Source: Malaciobacter marinus
GTDB lineage: Bacteria; Campylobacterota; Campylobacteria; Campylobacterales; Arcobacteraceae
Direction of reading: 5' to 3'
DNA: 64,000 nt
NCBI RefSeq assembly: GCF_003544855.1
Contig: NZ_CP032101.1
Coordinates: forward strand, 1,674,001-1,738,000
The position numbers and the translations under genes are program-made. Positions 34,911 through 43,717 of the stretch are shown here, piece after piece. Within the stretch, counting starts at the first letter, position 1, and each line of letters starts with the position of its first letter. The notes below the pieces were generated by a model that worked only from the letters and a program-made list of their open reading frames with translations, was not told the origin of the DNA and made no database searches.

Positions 34911-35536
34911 CTATCAATTTGCCAACTATTATTTTCTTGTAAAGTATATTGAAATCTATCATGTAATCTATGTTTAGCACCTTGCCAAAATTCAATTTTC
35001 TCAGGCTTTACTATATAACCTCCCCAAAAAGAAGGAAAAGGAATTTCACCTTTTACAAATTTATTTTTTATTTCATTGAACTTAGCTTCTAAAACTGACC
35101 TTGAACTAACAACTTGACTTTGTTGTGAAACCCAAGCTCCAATTTGACTTCCCTTAGGTCTTGACAAAAAATATTTTAATGATTTTGATGAAGATATTTT
35201 TTCAGCCCTACCCTCAATTTTTACTTGTCTTTCTAAGCCAAGCCAAGCAAAATGAAGTGCGACTTTAGAATTTTCTTCCATATGCTTTGATTTTACACTT
35301 TCATAATTTGAAAAGAAAACAAAACCAGTTTCATCAAAAAATTTCAATAATACAGTTCTTACTGAGGGCATCATATCATTACCTACAGTTGCTAAAGTCA
35401 TTGCATTTGCTTCTATTAAATCTGCACTCATTGCTTGTTCAAACCATTGTTCAAACTGTTTTATAGGATTTTGATCTAAATCCTTTCTTCTTAATCCATT
35501 ATTTACGTACTCTTCTCTCATAGAACTTAAGTCCAT
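34898..35536 (-). CDS. pdxH: Pyridoxamine/pyridoxine 5'-phosphate oxidase
   Basis: FMN enzyme making pyridoxal phosphate. 212 aa, normal length. MREEYVNNGLRRKDLDQNPIKQFEQWF at the start, RTVLLKFFDETGFVFFSNYESVKSKHMEEN, RPKGSQIGAWVSQQSQVV, SFWGGYIVKPEKIEFWQG and the C-terminal RLHDRFQYT are all PdxH blocks. Ten bases upstream on the same strand lies the glutathione peroxidase gene. Confidence 0.95.
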   Translation of the reverse strand: MDLSSMREEYVNNGLRRKDLDQNPIKQFEQWFEQAMSADLIEANAMTLATVGNDMMPSVRTVLLKFFDETGFVFFSNYESVKSKHMEENSKVALHFAWLGLERQVKIEGRAEKISSSKSLKYFLSRPKGSQIGAWVSQQSQVVSSRSVLEAKFNEIKNKFVKGEIPFPSFWGGYIVKPEKIEFWQGAKHRLHDRFQYTLQENNSWQIDRLAP

Positions 35537-35545
35537 AAATTTCTC

Positions 35546-36079
35546 CTAAAGTAATTTTTCTATATCATCTTCTAAACTTTTTGGTGTTGTAGAAGGAGAA
35601 TATCTATTTATAATATTTCCATTTTTGTCAATTAAAAATTTTGTAAAATTCCATTTAATAGCTTCTGTTCCTAAAAAACCTGAAGCTTCACTTTTTAAAA
35701 ATTTATATAATGGATGAGTTTCATCGCCATTAACATCGATTTTTGAAAACATTGGAAAACTAACATCATAAGTTAAACTACAAAACTCTTTTATTTCTTC
35801 ATTTGTGCCTGGTTCTTGATTCATAAATTGATTACAAGGAAAGCCTAAAACAACAAAATCTTTATTTTTATACTTATCATATAACTTTTCTAAACCTTCA
35901 TATTGTGAAGTAAATCCACACTTACTAGCTACATTTACTATTAGTAAAACTTTGTTTTTATACTCATTTATACTAATTTTCTTTCCATCTATAGTCTCAA
36001 CTTCAATATCATATATATTTTTCATATTAGCTCCTATTAGTGAACTTACCAATAAAGTAATAATTATCAATAGTCTCAT
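35546..36079 (-). CDS. Glutathione peroxidase-family protein with signal peptide
   Basis: 177 aa, thioredoxin-fold peroxidase. Residues 1-17 look like a signal peptide, so it probably works in the periplasm. The peroxidatic Cys (not selenocysteine) is in NVASKCGFTSQY; the partner Gln is in FPCNQF and the Trp/Asn in KWNFTKFLID. It reduces hydroperoxides, most likely with thioredoxin-like donors since glutathione is not assured in this group. The start overlaps the upstream gene's stop by four bases (ATGA). Confidence 0.87.
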   Translation of the reverse strand: MRLLIIITLLVSSLIGANMKNIYDIEVETIDGKKISINEYKNKVLLIVNVASKCGFTSQYEGLEKLYDKYKNKDFVVLGFPCNQFMNQEPGTNEEIKEFCSLTYDVSFPMFSKIDVNGDETHPLYKFLKSEASGFLGTEAIKWNFTKFLIDKNGNIINRYSPSTTPKSLEDDIEKLL

Positions 36080-36525
36080 ATTTCCCCTTCTAAAATTTTT
36101 TTAGTTACTTCATGTCTAAACTCAAACATTTGCTCTAAATCTTTTTTTATAAAGCCATCTAACAAAGAACCTAAAAAACCAAAAGGCAACTTATATCTTA
36201 CCACATCTTTTAACAAAACCTTATCATCTTCTTGCTCAAATATATGTGAATGTTCCCAAAATTTAAAAGGTGATTTTATAGCTACATCAATAAACATATT
36301 AGGATAATCCATTTTTTTTATTTTCACTTCCCAAGTAAAGGGAATAAAGTTTTTTGTAGTTTTTATTTTTAAAATTGCACCCTCTTTTGGGCTTACATCT
36401 TTTGTTAAAAGTTCTGCTTTAATATTTTTAGGAGTGATTTTTATAAGATTATTTGAATCTAAGTGAAACTTAAATAACTCTTCTAAACTTGTATTTATAT
36501 AAGTTTGTTTTGTAAATGTTTGCAT
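36076..36525 (-). CDS. SRPBCC-family ligand-binding protein
   Basis: 149 aa, START/Bet v1-like fold. TYINTSLEELFKFHLDSNNLIKITPKNIKAELL and the end MFEFRHEVTKKIL match the polyketide-cyclase-like SRPBCC group often annotated as cell-division inhibitor-like. A hydrophobic pocket and an unknown ligand are expected. It is coupled to the peroxidase gene. Confidence 0.75.
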   Translation of the reverse strand: MQTFTKQTYINTSLEELFKFHLDSNNLIKITPKNIKAELLTKDVSPKEGAILKIKTTKNFIPFTWEVKIKKMDYPNMFIDVAIKSPFKFWEHSHIFEQEDDKVLLKDVVRYKLPFGFLGSLLDGFIKKDLEQMFEFRHEVTKKILEGEI

Positions 36526-36583
36526 AAATACTCCTTTTATTCTATTATAACCATAAAAAAAGTATTTAAATATAGTTTTTTTG

Positions 36584-37147
36584 TTATTTGATTAGTTTAT
36601 CAAACTTTTTTATCAAATTTTTCATTTGTAACTCATAGGCTAAAGTATATGCGCTATTACCTAAAATATCAACTTGATAGATATTAGCATTATTATTTAT
36701 CAAATAATCTACACAATGCACTTTATTGTATAAAACTGCATATATTAATGCAGTTGCATTAATCTCATCTAAATAGTTTATATCAACATCACAATTTTTT
36801 AAACACTTTAACATTTTTACATCATCATTGTAAACTGCAAAATGTACAGCATAAAGAGTAGGAGTTACATACATATCAATTCCTTTAGAAATCAATAATT
36901 TTACAGCTTTAAAATTCTTATACTTAATAGCCCAATAAAGTGCATTTCTACCTTTTTTATCTCTTAAATCAATATCAGGATTTAAAGATAATACTGCTTC
37001 AATATTTTCATTATAAACAATAGTTTCAAAAAGTATGCACCAACCTTGTGAATCTTGATGATTAATATCTAAACCACTAAAAATTAATTTTTTTAAAGAA
37101 AGATTTTTATTTGTCAATTTATCATCTATAAAAATATTTGTACTCAT
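36584..37147 (-). CDS. Ankyrin-repeat protein
   Basis: 187 aa with about four ankyrin repeats between residues 30 and 175: GWCILFETIVYNENIEAVLSL, RNALYWAIKYKNFKAVKLLISKG, YAVHFAVYNDDVKMLKCLKN and TALIYAVLYNKVHCVDYLINNNA. No signal peptide, so cytoplasmic. AAAGG lies six bases before the ATG. Partner unknown. Confidence 0.8.
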   Translation of the reverse strand: MSTNIFIDDKLTNKNLSLKKLIFSGLDINHQDSQGWCILFETIVYNENIEAVLSLNPDIDLRDKKGRNALYWAIKYKNFKAVKLLISKGIDMYVTPTLYAVHFAVYNDDVKMLKCLKNCDVDINYLDEINATALIYAVLYNKVHCVDYLINNNANIYQVDILGNSAYTLAYELQMKNLIKKFDKLIK

Positions 37148-37234
37148 ATTTAGCCTTTTGTGTTTAATTATAAAACTTTAGCATATCAAAGCTTAAAGTA
37201 TATTGATAATGGTTATTGATATTATATGCTTTTC

Positions 37235-37240
37235 TATAAT
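37235..37240 (+). promoter_or_regulatory. Putative -10 box of the DTW gene
   Basis: TATAAT 46 bases before the TTG start at 37287. Its position inside the longer open frame supports the shorter start: the upstream codons are promoter DNA. Confidence 0.45.
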
Positions 37241-37286
37241 TATCCTTTCTAGTTTTTTTTACTATAATATCAGCAAAGGAAAATTA

Positions 37287-37925
37287 TTGGAAAATATACT
37301 TACTCAAAGAGAATATTGTTATAAATGCAATAGACCAAAAACCTCATGTTTATGTCAGTACATAAATAGTTTTGATACAAATACTAAATTTATCATATTG
37401 ATGCACCCAAAAGAGTACAGAAAGACAAAAAATACAACAGGTAAGATAACTAACTTACAACTTAATAATTCTAAGATTTATATTGGTATTGACTTTACAA
37501 AACATGAAGAAATAAATAAGTATATAAAAGAGTATGAATGCTTTATTTTGTATCCTGGAAAAGAATCAATTTTGATAAATACAACAACTATAAAAAGTAA
37601 AAAAAAGCAACTTATATTTATTATAGATTCTACATGGGCATGTTCAAAAGCAATTTTAAAAAGAAGTTTAAATTTACAAGATTTACCTAAAATAAGTTTT
37701 AAAACAACTAAACAATCTGCATATAGATTTAAAACACAACCACAAGAGTATTGTCTTTCAACAATTGAATCCACAAAAGAGATTCTTTACTTATTAAATA
37801 AACATAATATTGAAAATATTGATTCAAAATACTTAGATAGTTTTTTACTACCATTTGAGAATTTAGTTAATTATCAAATAAAATGTAGTAAAAAAAGAGA
37901 TTTAAGAGTTAAAACCTACTCTTAA
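37287..37925 (+). CDS. DTW-domain protein (tRNA acp3U transferase TapT-like)
   Basis: DTW proteins add an aminocarboxypropyl group to uridine 47 of tRNA using SAM. 212 aa from the TTG at 37287, which has AAAGGA six bases upstream. The frame stays open for 28 more codons but that part contains a -10 box. Zinc-type cluster YCYKCNRPKTSCLCQY at the N-terminus, LMHPKEYRKTKNT, and the DSTW signature in IIDSTWACSKAI. Its 3' end overlaps the convergent gene by 17 bases. Confidence 0.84.
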   Translation: MENILTQREYCYKCNRPKTSCLCQYINSFDTNTKFIILMHPKEYRKTKNTTGKITNLQLNNSKIYIGIDFTKHEEINKYIKEYECFILYPGKESILINTTTIKSKKKQLIFIIDSTWACSKAILKRSLNLQDLPKISFKTTKQSAYRFKTQPQEYCLSTIESTKEILYLLNKHNIENIDSKYLDSFLLPFENLVNYQIKCSKKRDLRVKTYS

Positions 37926-37929
37926 ATCT
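37898..37929. terminator. Shared hairpin holding both stops of convergent genes
   Basis: A perfect 12-bp stem (37898-37909 with 37918-37929) and an 8-base loop contain the stops of the DTW gene (+) and the YgjV-like gene (-). On the minus strand it runs into C and seven T. Confidence 0.75.
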
Positions 37930-38505
37930 GATTATAAAATCATCAATTTCTTCTTTCATTGTATTTTTATATCCATTAAAAGATGTATATATAAAAAACA
38001 TTGATTGTGCCATAAAGAAATAGAATCCATTTGCATATCCCACATATACATATAAAACATCAGCTATAAAAAATAGTATAAATGCATATGATCTTCTAAT
38101 ATGACTTCTACTTGATAAGAAGAAATTTCCCATGATTGCCATAGATGCAGCAGTACTATCTAAAATCAATACTTCAAAATCAATTGAAGAGATAGATTGA
38201 AAATATAAAATTATTGCAAGTATTGAAAAATAGATTATTGAAATAGTCGTTACAATTTTAAAATCTCTTTTAGGATTTGGTGATTTTTTAATAATCCCTA
38301 AAAAGGCTCCAGCATAAAAAAATACTAATTGTATAATCATTGGTACTTTACCTGCAAATAAAAAGAATGCAAATAAAGATAGGTTTGCAGCTAAAAAACT
38401 TATAAAAGCTAAGTATAAAGGTCTTTGATTATGTTTAGTGCTAAGGGACATTAAATATGCACCTAAAATAGAAAAGATAGCACCAAAAGCTTCAAGTAAT
38501 AACAT
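37909..38505 (-). CDS. YgjV-family inner-membrane protein
   Basis: 198 aa with about six hydrophobic helices, starting LLEAFGAIFSILGAYLMSLSTKHNQRP, the YgjV pattern. Function of the family is unknown. It has a TATAAT-like box on the minus strand near 38530 and GGAG before its ATG, so it is probably expressed from its own promoter. Confidence 0.68.
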   Translation of the reverse strand: MLLLEAFGAIFSILGAYLMSLSTKHNQRPLYLAFISFLAANLSLFAFFLFAGKVPMIIQLVFFYAGAFLGIIKKSPNPKRDFKIVTTISIIYFSILAIILYFQSISSIDFEVLILDSTAASMAIMGNFFLSSRSHIRRSYAFILFFIADVLYVYVGYANGFYFFMAQSMFFIYTSFNGYKNTMKEEIDDFIIRFKSRF

Positions 38506-38581
38506 AAAATCTCCAAATTTTTTCGCTATTATATTAGCTTTTAATAAAAAAAGAATAAAAGAAGTTCTTATTATATAAGAA

Positions 38582-39718
38582 TTACAAACTTACTAAATAT
38601 TTCTCTTCTAGTTTCTTACTTAAATTGTTTATATTTTTTATTAAAAGTCTATGTTCAGGTAGTAAAATTTTAGAGATAAATCTTGTCTCTTTATTAGTAA
38701 ATCCTTCTGGATCTTTATCTTCTATAGATAATTTTTCTTTTGAATAAGATACTCTTTTTAATTTATGATTTGTCTGTCTCAAATAATAAACAATTTCAAA
38801 CTTTTTTTGATTTATTTTTTCTATTGTTACAAGAACTCTATCCTCTTTAGCATCACCCTCATAAGGAACAAGTTGTTTAAAATCTTTTATAGTAATAAAA
38901 CCTATATAAAGTTTAGTGAAAATATCAAAATATAAAAATAGTTTTTTACATTTAAAAAAACTCAAATCAACAGCATGAGTTTGGTGAGCCCTACTTTTAT
39001 GTAAAATCCACTCCAATGTTTCAAAGTAAGAAAACTTTTTATACCTTACATTTATAGCTTCAATAAATTTTTTATCTTTATATTCTACTAAAGTCTCTTT
39101 TCTCTCTTTATTTAAAATAAGCTCTTTTAAAATCTGTTCATCATCAAACTCTTTAGTAATCCAAATTGTACAATAATCTGGAAATCTACTAAGACCAATA
39201 GAACCTTGTGTTAATACAATAAGAGCTTTAATTTCAAAACTTGGAAATAGTAATTTTAATAAAGCAAATTTTTTAAATAATCTTTTATTTAAACCCGAAG
39301 TTTTTTTTGATTTACTCATTTCTACAAAATATATACTATCTTTTGTAAAAAACAATGCATCGAATTCACTAATATCTTTATACACTGATTTATAGACAAT
39401 TTGAGCACCTTTATCTATTAAAAGTCCATTTTTTTTAAATATATTATTTTTATTTTGATGTGGACCTTTTAAAATAAAACGTTTTATCTCATCATTGTTT
39501 TGAGCAAATCTTAATAAATGTTCATAAATAATATTCTCAAACACTTCACCTTTGAAACTATGATAAGTAGGACTCTCTTTTGACTCCTCTTTTAAAGTTC
39601 CATCTTTTGTATAAAGATTTTTCAAATATTTATTATCATATTTATAATGAAATAGATTGCTTCTGATATTTGTTAAATCTAAGTTTTTTATTTCGTCTGT
39701 AATTTTAAATTCTTGCAA
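38582..39718 (-). CDS. Unknown protein with a PD-(D/E)XK-nuclease-like N-terminal domain
   Basis: 378 aa, Lys-rich, no membrane helix. Residues about 55-185 show an early helix with Glu (FKGEVFENIIYEHLL), then SEFDALFFTKDSIYFVEMSKSKK and a following helix LNKRLFKKFALLKLLF. This is the alpha-beta-beta-beta order of the restriction-endonuclease-like fold, with Asp and Glu at the catalytic places, though the ExK motif is imperfect (VEMSKSKK). The second half is not recognisable. Start is TTG without a clear Shine-Dalgarno. A perfect palindrome lies 13 bases upstream. Confidence 0.5.
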   Translation of the reverse strand: MQEFKITDEIKNLDLTNIRSNLFHYKYDNKYLKNLYTKDGTLKEESKESPTYHSFKGEVFENIIYEHLLRFAQNNDEIKRFILKGPHQNKNNIFKKNGLLIDKGAQIVYKSVYKDISEFDALFFTKDSIYFVEMSKSKKTSGLNKRLFKKFALLKLLFPSFEIKALIVLTQGSIGLSRFPDYCTIWITKEFDDEQILKELILNKERKETLVEYKDKKFIEAINVRYKKFSYFETLEWILHKSRAHQTHAVDLSFFKCKKLFLYFDIFTKLYIGFITIKDFKQLVPYEGDAKEDRVLVTIEKINQKKFEIVYYLRQTNHKLKRVSYSKEKLSIEDKDPEGFTNKETRFISKILLPEHRLLIKNINNLSKKLEEKYLVSL

Positions 39719-39730
39719 GTTATTAGTTTT

Positions 39731-39744
39731 GTATCATATGATAC
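39731..39744. promoter_or_regulatory. Perfect 14-bp palindrome before the nuclease-like gene
   Basis: GTATCATATGATAC reads the same on both strands and lies 13 bases before the TTG start. It contains TATGAT in the place of a -10 box, so a bound repressor would block RNA polymerase. No regulator gene adjoins it. Confidence 0.5.
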
Positions 39745-39816
39745 TTTTCCCTCATATTTATTTATAAGATTATACCTAAAGGGAAATTTATTGTAAAGAA
39801 AATAGTAGTTAATTGT

Positions 39817-39853
39817 TAAAAAAGAGGAGAATAACCCCTTTTTTTAACAATTT
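39817..39853 (-). terminator. Terminator of the metNIQ operon
   Basis: A long inverted repeat (left arm from TTGTTAAAAAA, right arm ending TTTTTTTAACAA) with a GAGG/CCCC core lies right after the metQ stop. T and A runs on both sides would let it work for both strands. Confidence 0.7.
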
Positions 39854-40665
39854 TAGAAAGCTTCTATAATTGAACCTTCATATTTTGTTCTAATAAAGTT
39901 TTTAATCTCTTCAGAAGTTATTGCTTTATTTAAAGCTTTAATATATTCTTTGTTTTCATTACCTGCTTTAATAGTTACAATATTTGCATAAGGAGAATCT
40001 TTTGATTCAATTGCTAAAGCATCTTTTAATGGATTAAGATTTGATAATAAAGCATAGTTTGTATTAATAACTGCTGCTGTTACTTCATCTAAAACTCTTG
40101 GTAATTGAGGAGCATCTAACTCTTCAATTTTAAGATTTTTTGGATTATCTAAAATATCTTTTGCAGTTTTTAATTCTACATCATTAAATGTTAATAAACC
40201 TTCTCTTTGTAAAATATCTAAGGCTCTACTCTCATTTGTTGGATCATTTGGTACAGCTATTGTATCACCCTCTTTAATCTCTTTTAATGATTTTATTTTG
40301 TTTGAATAGATTCCCATTGGCTCTAAGTGAACATTTACAGTTTTAACTAAGTGAGTATTCTTATTTTTGTTAAACTCATCCATATATGGTAAATGTTGGA
40401 AGAAGTTAGCATCTAATTCACCCTCTTCAACAGCAATATTTGGAGTTACATAATCTGTAAACTCAACAATTTCTAATGTATAACCATCTTTTGCTAAGAT
40501 TTTTTTTACTTCTTGTAAAATCTCTGCATGTGGAATTGGAGTAGCTCCAACTTTTATAACTTTCTTTTCTTGAACTTTCTGCTCTTGCTTATCATTACTA
40601 TCTGAACAAGCACCTAAAAATAATGCAACTAGTGCAACTAAAACAACTTTAAAAAAATTATTCAT
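39853..40665 (-). CDS. metQ: Methionine ABC transporter substrate-binding lipoprotein MetQ
   Basis: 270 aa NlpA/MetQ family. Lipobox LFLGAC near residue 20 anchors it to the inner membrane. VGATPIPHAEILQEVKKIL, EFTDYVTPN, DANFFQHLPYM and AVINTNYAL are MetQ blocks that bind L-methionine. It is the last gene of metNIQ. Confidence 0.93.
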   Translation of the reverse strand: MNNFFKVVLVALVALFLGACSDSNDKQEQKVQEKKVIKVGATPIPHAEILQEVKKILAKDGYTLEIVEFTDYVTPNIAVEEGELDANFFQHLPYMDEFNKNKNTHLVKTVNVHLEPMGIYSNKIKSLKEIKEGDTIAVPNDPTNESRALDILQREGLLTFNDVELKTAKDILDNPKNLKIEELDAPQLPRVLDEVTAAVINTNYALLSNLNPLKDALAIESKDSPYANIVTIKAGNENKEYIKALNKAITSEEIKNFIRTKYEGSIIEAF

Positions 40666-40678
40666 TTATTTCCTTCCT

Positions 40679-41317
40679 TTATTTTTTTGTAATTTTGTAT
40701 AAATAATCACCTAAACTTTGAAATATCTGTACTATTATGATTAAAACTAATACAGTGTACATCATAATATCAGTTTGGAATCTGTAGTAGCCATATTTGA
40801 TTGCTACATCACCAAGTCCCCCTCCTCCAACGGCTCCAGCCATTGCAGAAAACCCAACAACAGTAATTAAAGTTAAAGTTATGGCTGAAATAATACCAGG
40901 CAATGCTTCAACTAACATTATTCTAAATATTATCTGGAAATTTCCAGCTCCAAACGATTTTGCAGCTTCAATAACACCTTGATCAACCTCTTTTAAAGCA
41001 CTCTCTATTAATCTTGCAATAAAAGGAGCAGCACCAATTGTAAGTGGAACTATAGCAGCAGTTGTTCCAATACTTTTTCCAACTATCATTTTAGTTACAG
41101 GAAATAATACAATCATCAAAATAATAAAAGGAAAAGATCTTAAAGTATTTATAACTACATCTAAAACTCTATATAGTTGTATATTCTCCATCAATCCATC
41201 TTTTTGTGTAAGTATTAAAACAATAGCAGTAAAAAAACCTATAATAACAGCAATTGAAGTAGAAACTACACTCATATATATAGTTTCCCAAATTGCTGGC
41301 AATAAAATATTTATCAT
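40679..41317 (-). CDS. metI: Methionine ABC transporter permease MetI
   Basis: 212 aa from the ATG at 41317, which overlaps the metN stop as ATGA and has GGAG eight bases upstream; an in-frame TTG further up is less likely. Five helices with the coupling EAA loop [20 protein letters not shown] and the end [17 protein letters not shown] typical of MetI. Confidence 0.93.
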   Translation of the reverse strand: MINILLPAIWETIYMSVVSTSIAVIIGFFTAIVLILTQKDGLMENIQLYRVLDVVINTLRSFPFIILMIVLFPVTKMIVGKSIGTTAAIVPLTIGAAPFIARLIESALKEVDQGVIEAAKSFGAGNFQIIFRIMLVEALPGIISAITLTLITVVGFSAMAGAVGGGGLGDVAIKYGYYRFQTDIMMYTVLVLIIIVQIFQSLGDYLYKITKK

Positions 41318-42273
41318 TTTAATATCTCCCAAGTAATTTGCTTATTTTCTAAATATTTACAAACCGTATCTTTTTGCTCATTTTGAATATTTATAACCAT
41401 GTTCCCAATAATATGAGTATTAATCTCTTCAAGTTTTCCCCAAACAATATTGAAATCCATATTTAATTCTCTTGCCATTGAAGTAATAAGTGATTGATGT
41501 GCATTATCTTTTGGAAAGTATATTTTTATATTTACTCCCTCTTGTGGTACTACTTCATCCTCACCCAAAAATCTTTTCATTTTTGTATCAGGTTGTAAAA
41601 ATAGATCTTCTGTTACATCTAAACCTATTATATTTCCATACTCTAAAAGTAAAGCTTTTTGCGCTATTTGTTTTACTACTTCCATTTCATGAGTTACTAA
41701 AATAATAGTAATATTTAATTCTGTATTAATCTTTTTTAAAAGATTTAAAATTGATGTTGTAGTATTTGGATCAAGGGCTGAAGTTGCTTCATCACTTAAT
41801 AAAATATCAGGATCAAGTGTTAGTGCTCTTGCAATTGCAACTCTTTGTTTTTGTCCACCACTTAGTTCTTTTGGATAAGACTTAGCTTTATTAGAAAGTC
41901 CAACAAGATGCAATAAATCATCAACTTTCTTCTTTATTTCATTCTCTTTATATCCCCAAACTTCCATTGGTAAAGATACATTTTCATAAACTGTTTTTCT
42001 TTGAAGAAGTGAAAAATGTTGAAAAATCATTCCAATTTTTTTTCTAAACTCATTTAACACACTACCTTTTAATGTTTTTACTTCTTTATTATTTACTATA
42101 AGTGAACCATCATGATAACCTTCAAGTCCATTAATACATCTTAAAAGTGTAGATTTTCCAGCACCACTATGCCCTACAATAGCAAAAATATCACCTTTTT
42201 CAATAGTAAGGTTAATATCATTTAGTACTTTCATCTGCCCATAATATTTATTTAAATTTTTAATTTCAACCAA
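41314..42273 (-). CDS. metN: Methionine ABC transporter ATP-binding protein MetN
   Basis: 319 aa. Walker [10 protein letters not shown] (about 34-42), Q loop MIFQHFSLL, signature [15 protein letters not shown], Walker [14 protein letters not shown] and the switch His in LVTHEME. The C-terminal NIL domain (about 240-319) binds methionine and gives trans-inhibition. Start is TTG with AAGG six bases upstream. It is first in the operon; no SAM riboswitch was seen in the short leader. Confidence 0.94.
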   Translation of the reverse strand: MVEIKNLNKYYGQMKVLNDINLTIEKGDIFAIVGHSGAGKSTLLRCINGLEGYHDGSLIVNNKEVKTLKGSVLNEFRKKIGMIFQHFSLLQRKTVYENVSLPMEVWGYKENEIKKKVDDLLHLVGLSNKAKSYPKELSGGQKQRVAIARALTLDPDILLSDEATSALDPNTTTSILNLLKKINTELNITIILVTHEMEVVKQIAQKALLLEYGNIIGLDVTEDLFLQPDTKMKRFLGEDEVVPQEGVNIKIYFPKDNAHQSLITSMARELNMDFNIVWGKLEEINTHIIGNMVINIQNEQKDTVCKYLENKQITWEILK

Positions 42274-42350
42274 AGTAAACCTTATTGTATTTTTGACTGT
42301 GTATAATATAAAAATAGTACTAATATATCTATTAAATTATACATTTTGAC

Positions 42351-42379
42351 AAACAAAAAGGATTTTTACCTTTTTGTTT
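42351..42379 (-). terminator. Terminator of the MFS carrier gene
   Basis: An 11-bp stem (AAACAAAAAGG at 42351-42361 with its inverse at 42369-42379) closes a 7-base loop right at the stop of the MFS gene. Confidence 0.65.
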
Positions 42380-43617
42380 TAATCTTCTAACTGTTTTTTC
42401 AATTTTTTTATATTTAAAAGCATTGAAATAGAAACAACTAATGCAATACAGAAAAAACCTGAAAATACATATAGTGTTTGAGAATAACTTCCTGTTATAT
42501 CTTTTACATTTGAGATAATTAAAGGCCCTACAAGTCCAGCTGCTGCCCAAGCAGTTAAAATATATCCATGAATAGCACCTAACTCTTTTGTTCCAAAAAT
42601 ATCTCCAATATAAGCAGGAATTGAAGCAAATCCACCACCATAACAAGACATTATAAAATATAAGACAACTTGAAATAGTATAAGTTCACTTATATTTGGT
42701 AAGGCATAAAAAGCAACTGTTTGTGTTGCAAAAAATATTATATAAACAATAGGTCTTGTTAAAAAATCAGAAATACTAGCCCAAAAAATTCTTCCAAGTC
42801 CATTAAAGACACCCATTAATCCAACTGCAGCAGCAGCTGCAAGGGCCGTAATACCCATAACTTCTTCAAGAAGAGGAGAAGCAACTCCAATTATTGCAAT
42901 TCCACATGTTACATTTATAAATAACATAATCCATAGACCATAAAACCTAGGTGTTTTTATAGCTTCATTTAAGCCCATACTAGATAAATCTTTTTTGATT
43001 TTCTTTTTACCCTCTTTGATTTTCTTCTTAAATTTCTTTGGCATGTAGCCCTCTTTTGGAGCTTGCAAATACATTGCTGAAATAAATATTACGATAAAAT
43101 AAACACTTCCTAAAATAAAGAATGTATTTGCAATTCCCACAGAACCAATTAATAACTTTATTGCTGGACCTGAAATAGCTGAAGCAAAACCAAATCCCAT
43201 AATTGCAAGTCCTGTTGCAAGACCTCTTTTATCAGGAAACCATTTTACTAAAGTTGATACTGGTGAAATATAACCTATTCCTAATCCACATCCACCTAAG
43301 ACTCCATAAAAGAAATAAAGTAAAAGTTTTGATTCCATTAAAATGGCAAGTCCAGAACCAGCAGTTCCTATACCAAAAGCAAAAGCTGCAATTGTAGCAG
43401 ATACTCTAGGTCCATTTTTTTCAACAAATTTTCCCATAAGTGCAGCAGATAAGCCAAGAAAGAATATAGCAATACTAAAAGCAATTGTTACATCAGTTAA
43501 ATCCCACTTCATTTGTTCTTGAATAGGATTTACATAAACACTCCAAGCATAAACAGACCCTATACAAATATGCACACCAACAGCAGCAAGAGCCATAAGC
43601 CAACGATTTTTTTTCAT
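42379..43617 (-). CDS. OFA-type MFS transporter (oxalate/formate or lactate carrier family)
   Basis: 412 aa with 12 membrane helices. The start MKKNRWLMALAAVGVHICIGSVYAWSVYVNPI and GGCGLGIGYISPVSTLVKWFPDKRGLATGLAIMGFGF are classical for the OFA family. Members move monocarboxylates such as oxalate, formate, lactate or pyruvate; the substrate is not readable. I chose 43617 because GGGG lies six bases upstream of it, within the alternative start at 43629. A basic linker (KKFKKKIKEGKKKIKKD) separates the halves. Confidence 0.84.
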   Translation of the reverse strand: MKKNRWLMALAAVGVHICIGSVYAWSVYVNPIQEQMKWDLTDVTIAFSIAIFFLGLSAALMGKFVEKNGPRVSATIAAFAFGIGTAGSGLAILMESKLLLYFFYGVLGGCGLGIGYISPVSTLVKWFPDKRGLATGLAIMGFGFASAISGPAIKLLIGSVGIANTFFILGSVYFIVIFISAMYLQAPKEGYMPKKFKKKIKEGKKKIKKDLSSMGLNEAIKTPRFYGLWIMLFINVTCGIAIIGVASPLLEEVMGITALAAAAAVGLMGVFNGLGRIFWASISDFLTRPIVYIIFFATQTVAFYALPNISELILFQVVLYFIMSCYGGGFASIPAYIGDIFGTKELGAIHGYILTAWAAAGLVGPLIISNVKDITGSYSQTLYVFSGFFCIALVVSISMLLNIKKLKKQLED

Positions 43618-43717
43618 ATATTTCCCCATGATTTTTAAGTAAAATTAGGTGAAAATTTTATCATAAACAAACATAAAACAGTATATATTATAACTTTTGT
43701 TAATATATACTCATCAA

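Noticed and set aside
37203-37286. N-terminal membrane helix of the DTW protein
   Set aside because: The hydrophobic extension lacks a Shine-Dalgarno and contains a TATAAT promoter box; AAAGGA supports the TTG at 37287.
42274-42350. SAM riboswitch before metNIQ
   Set aside because: The leader is short and AT-rich with no stems of the SAM-I or SAM-II type.
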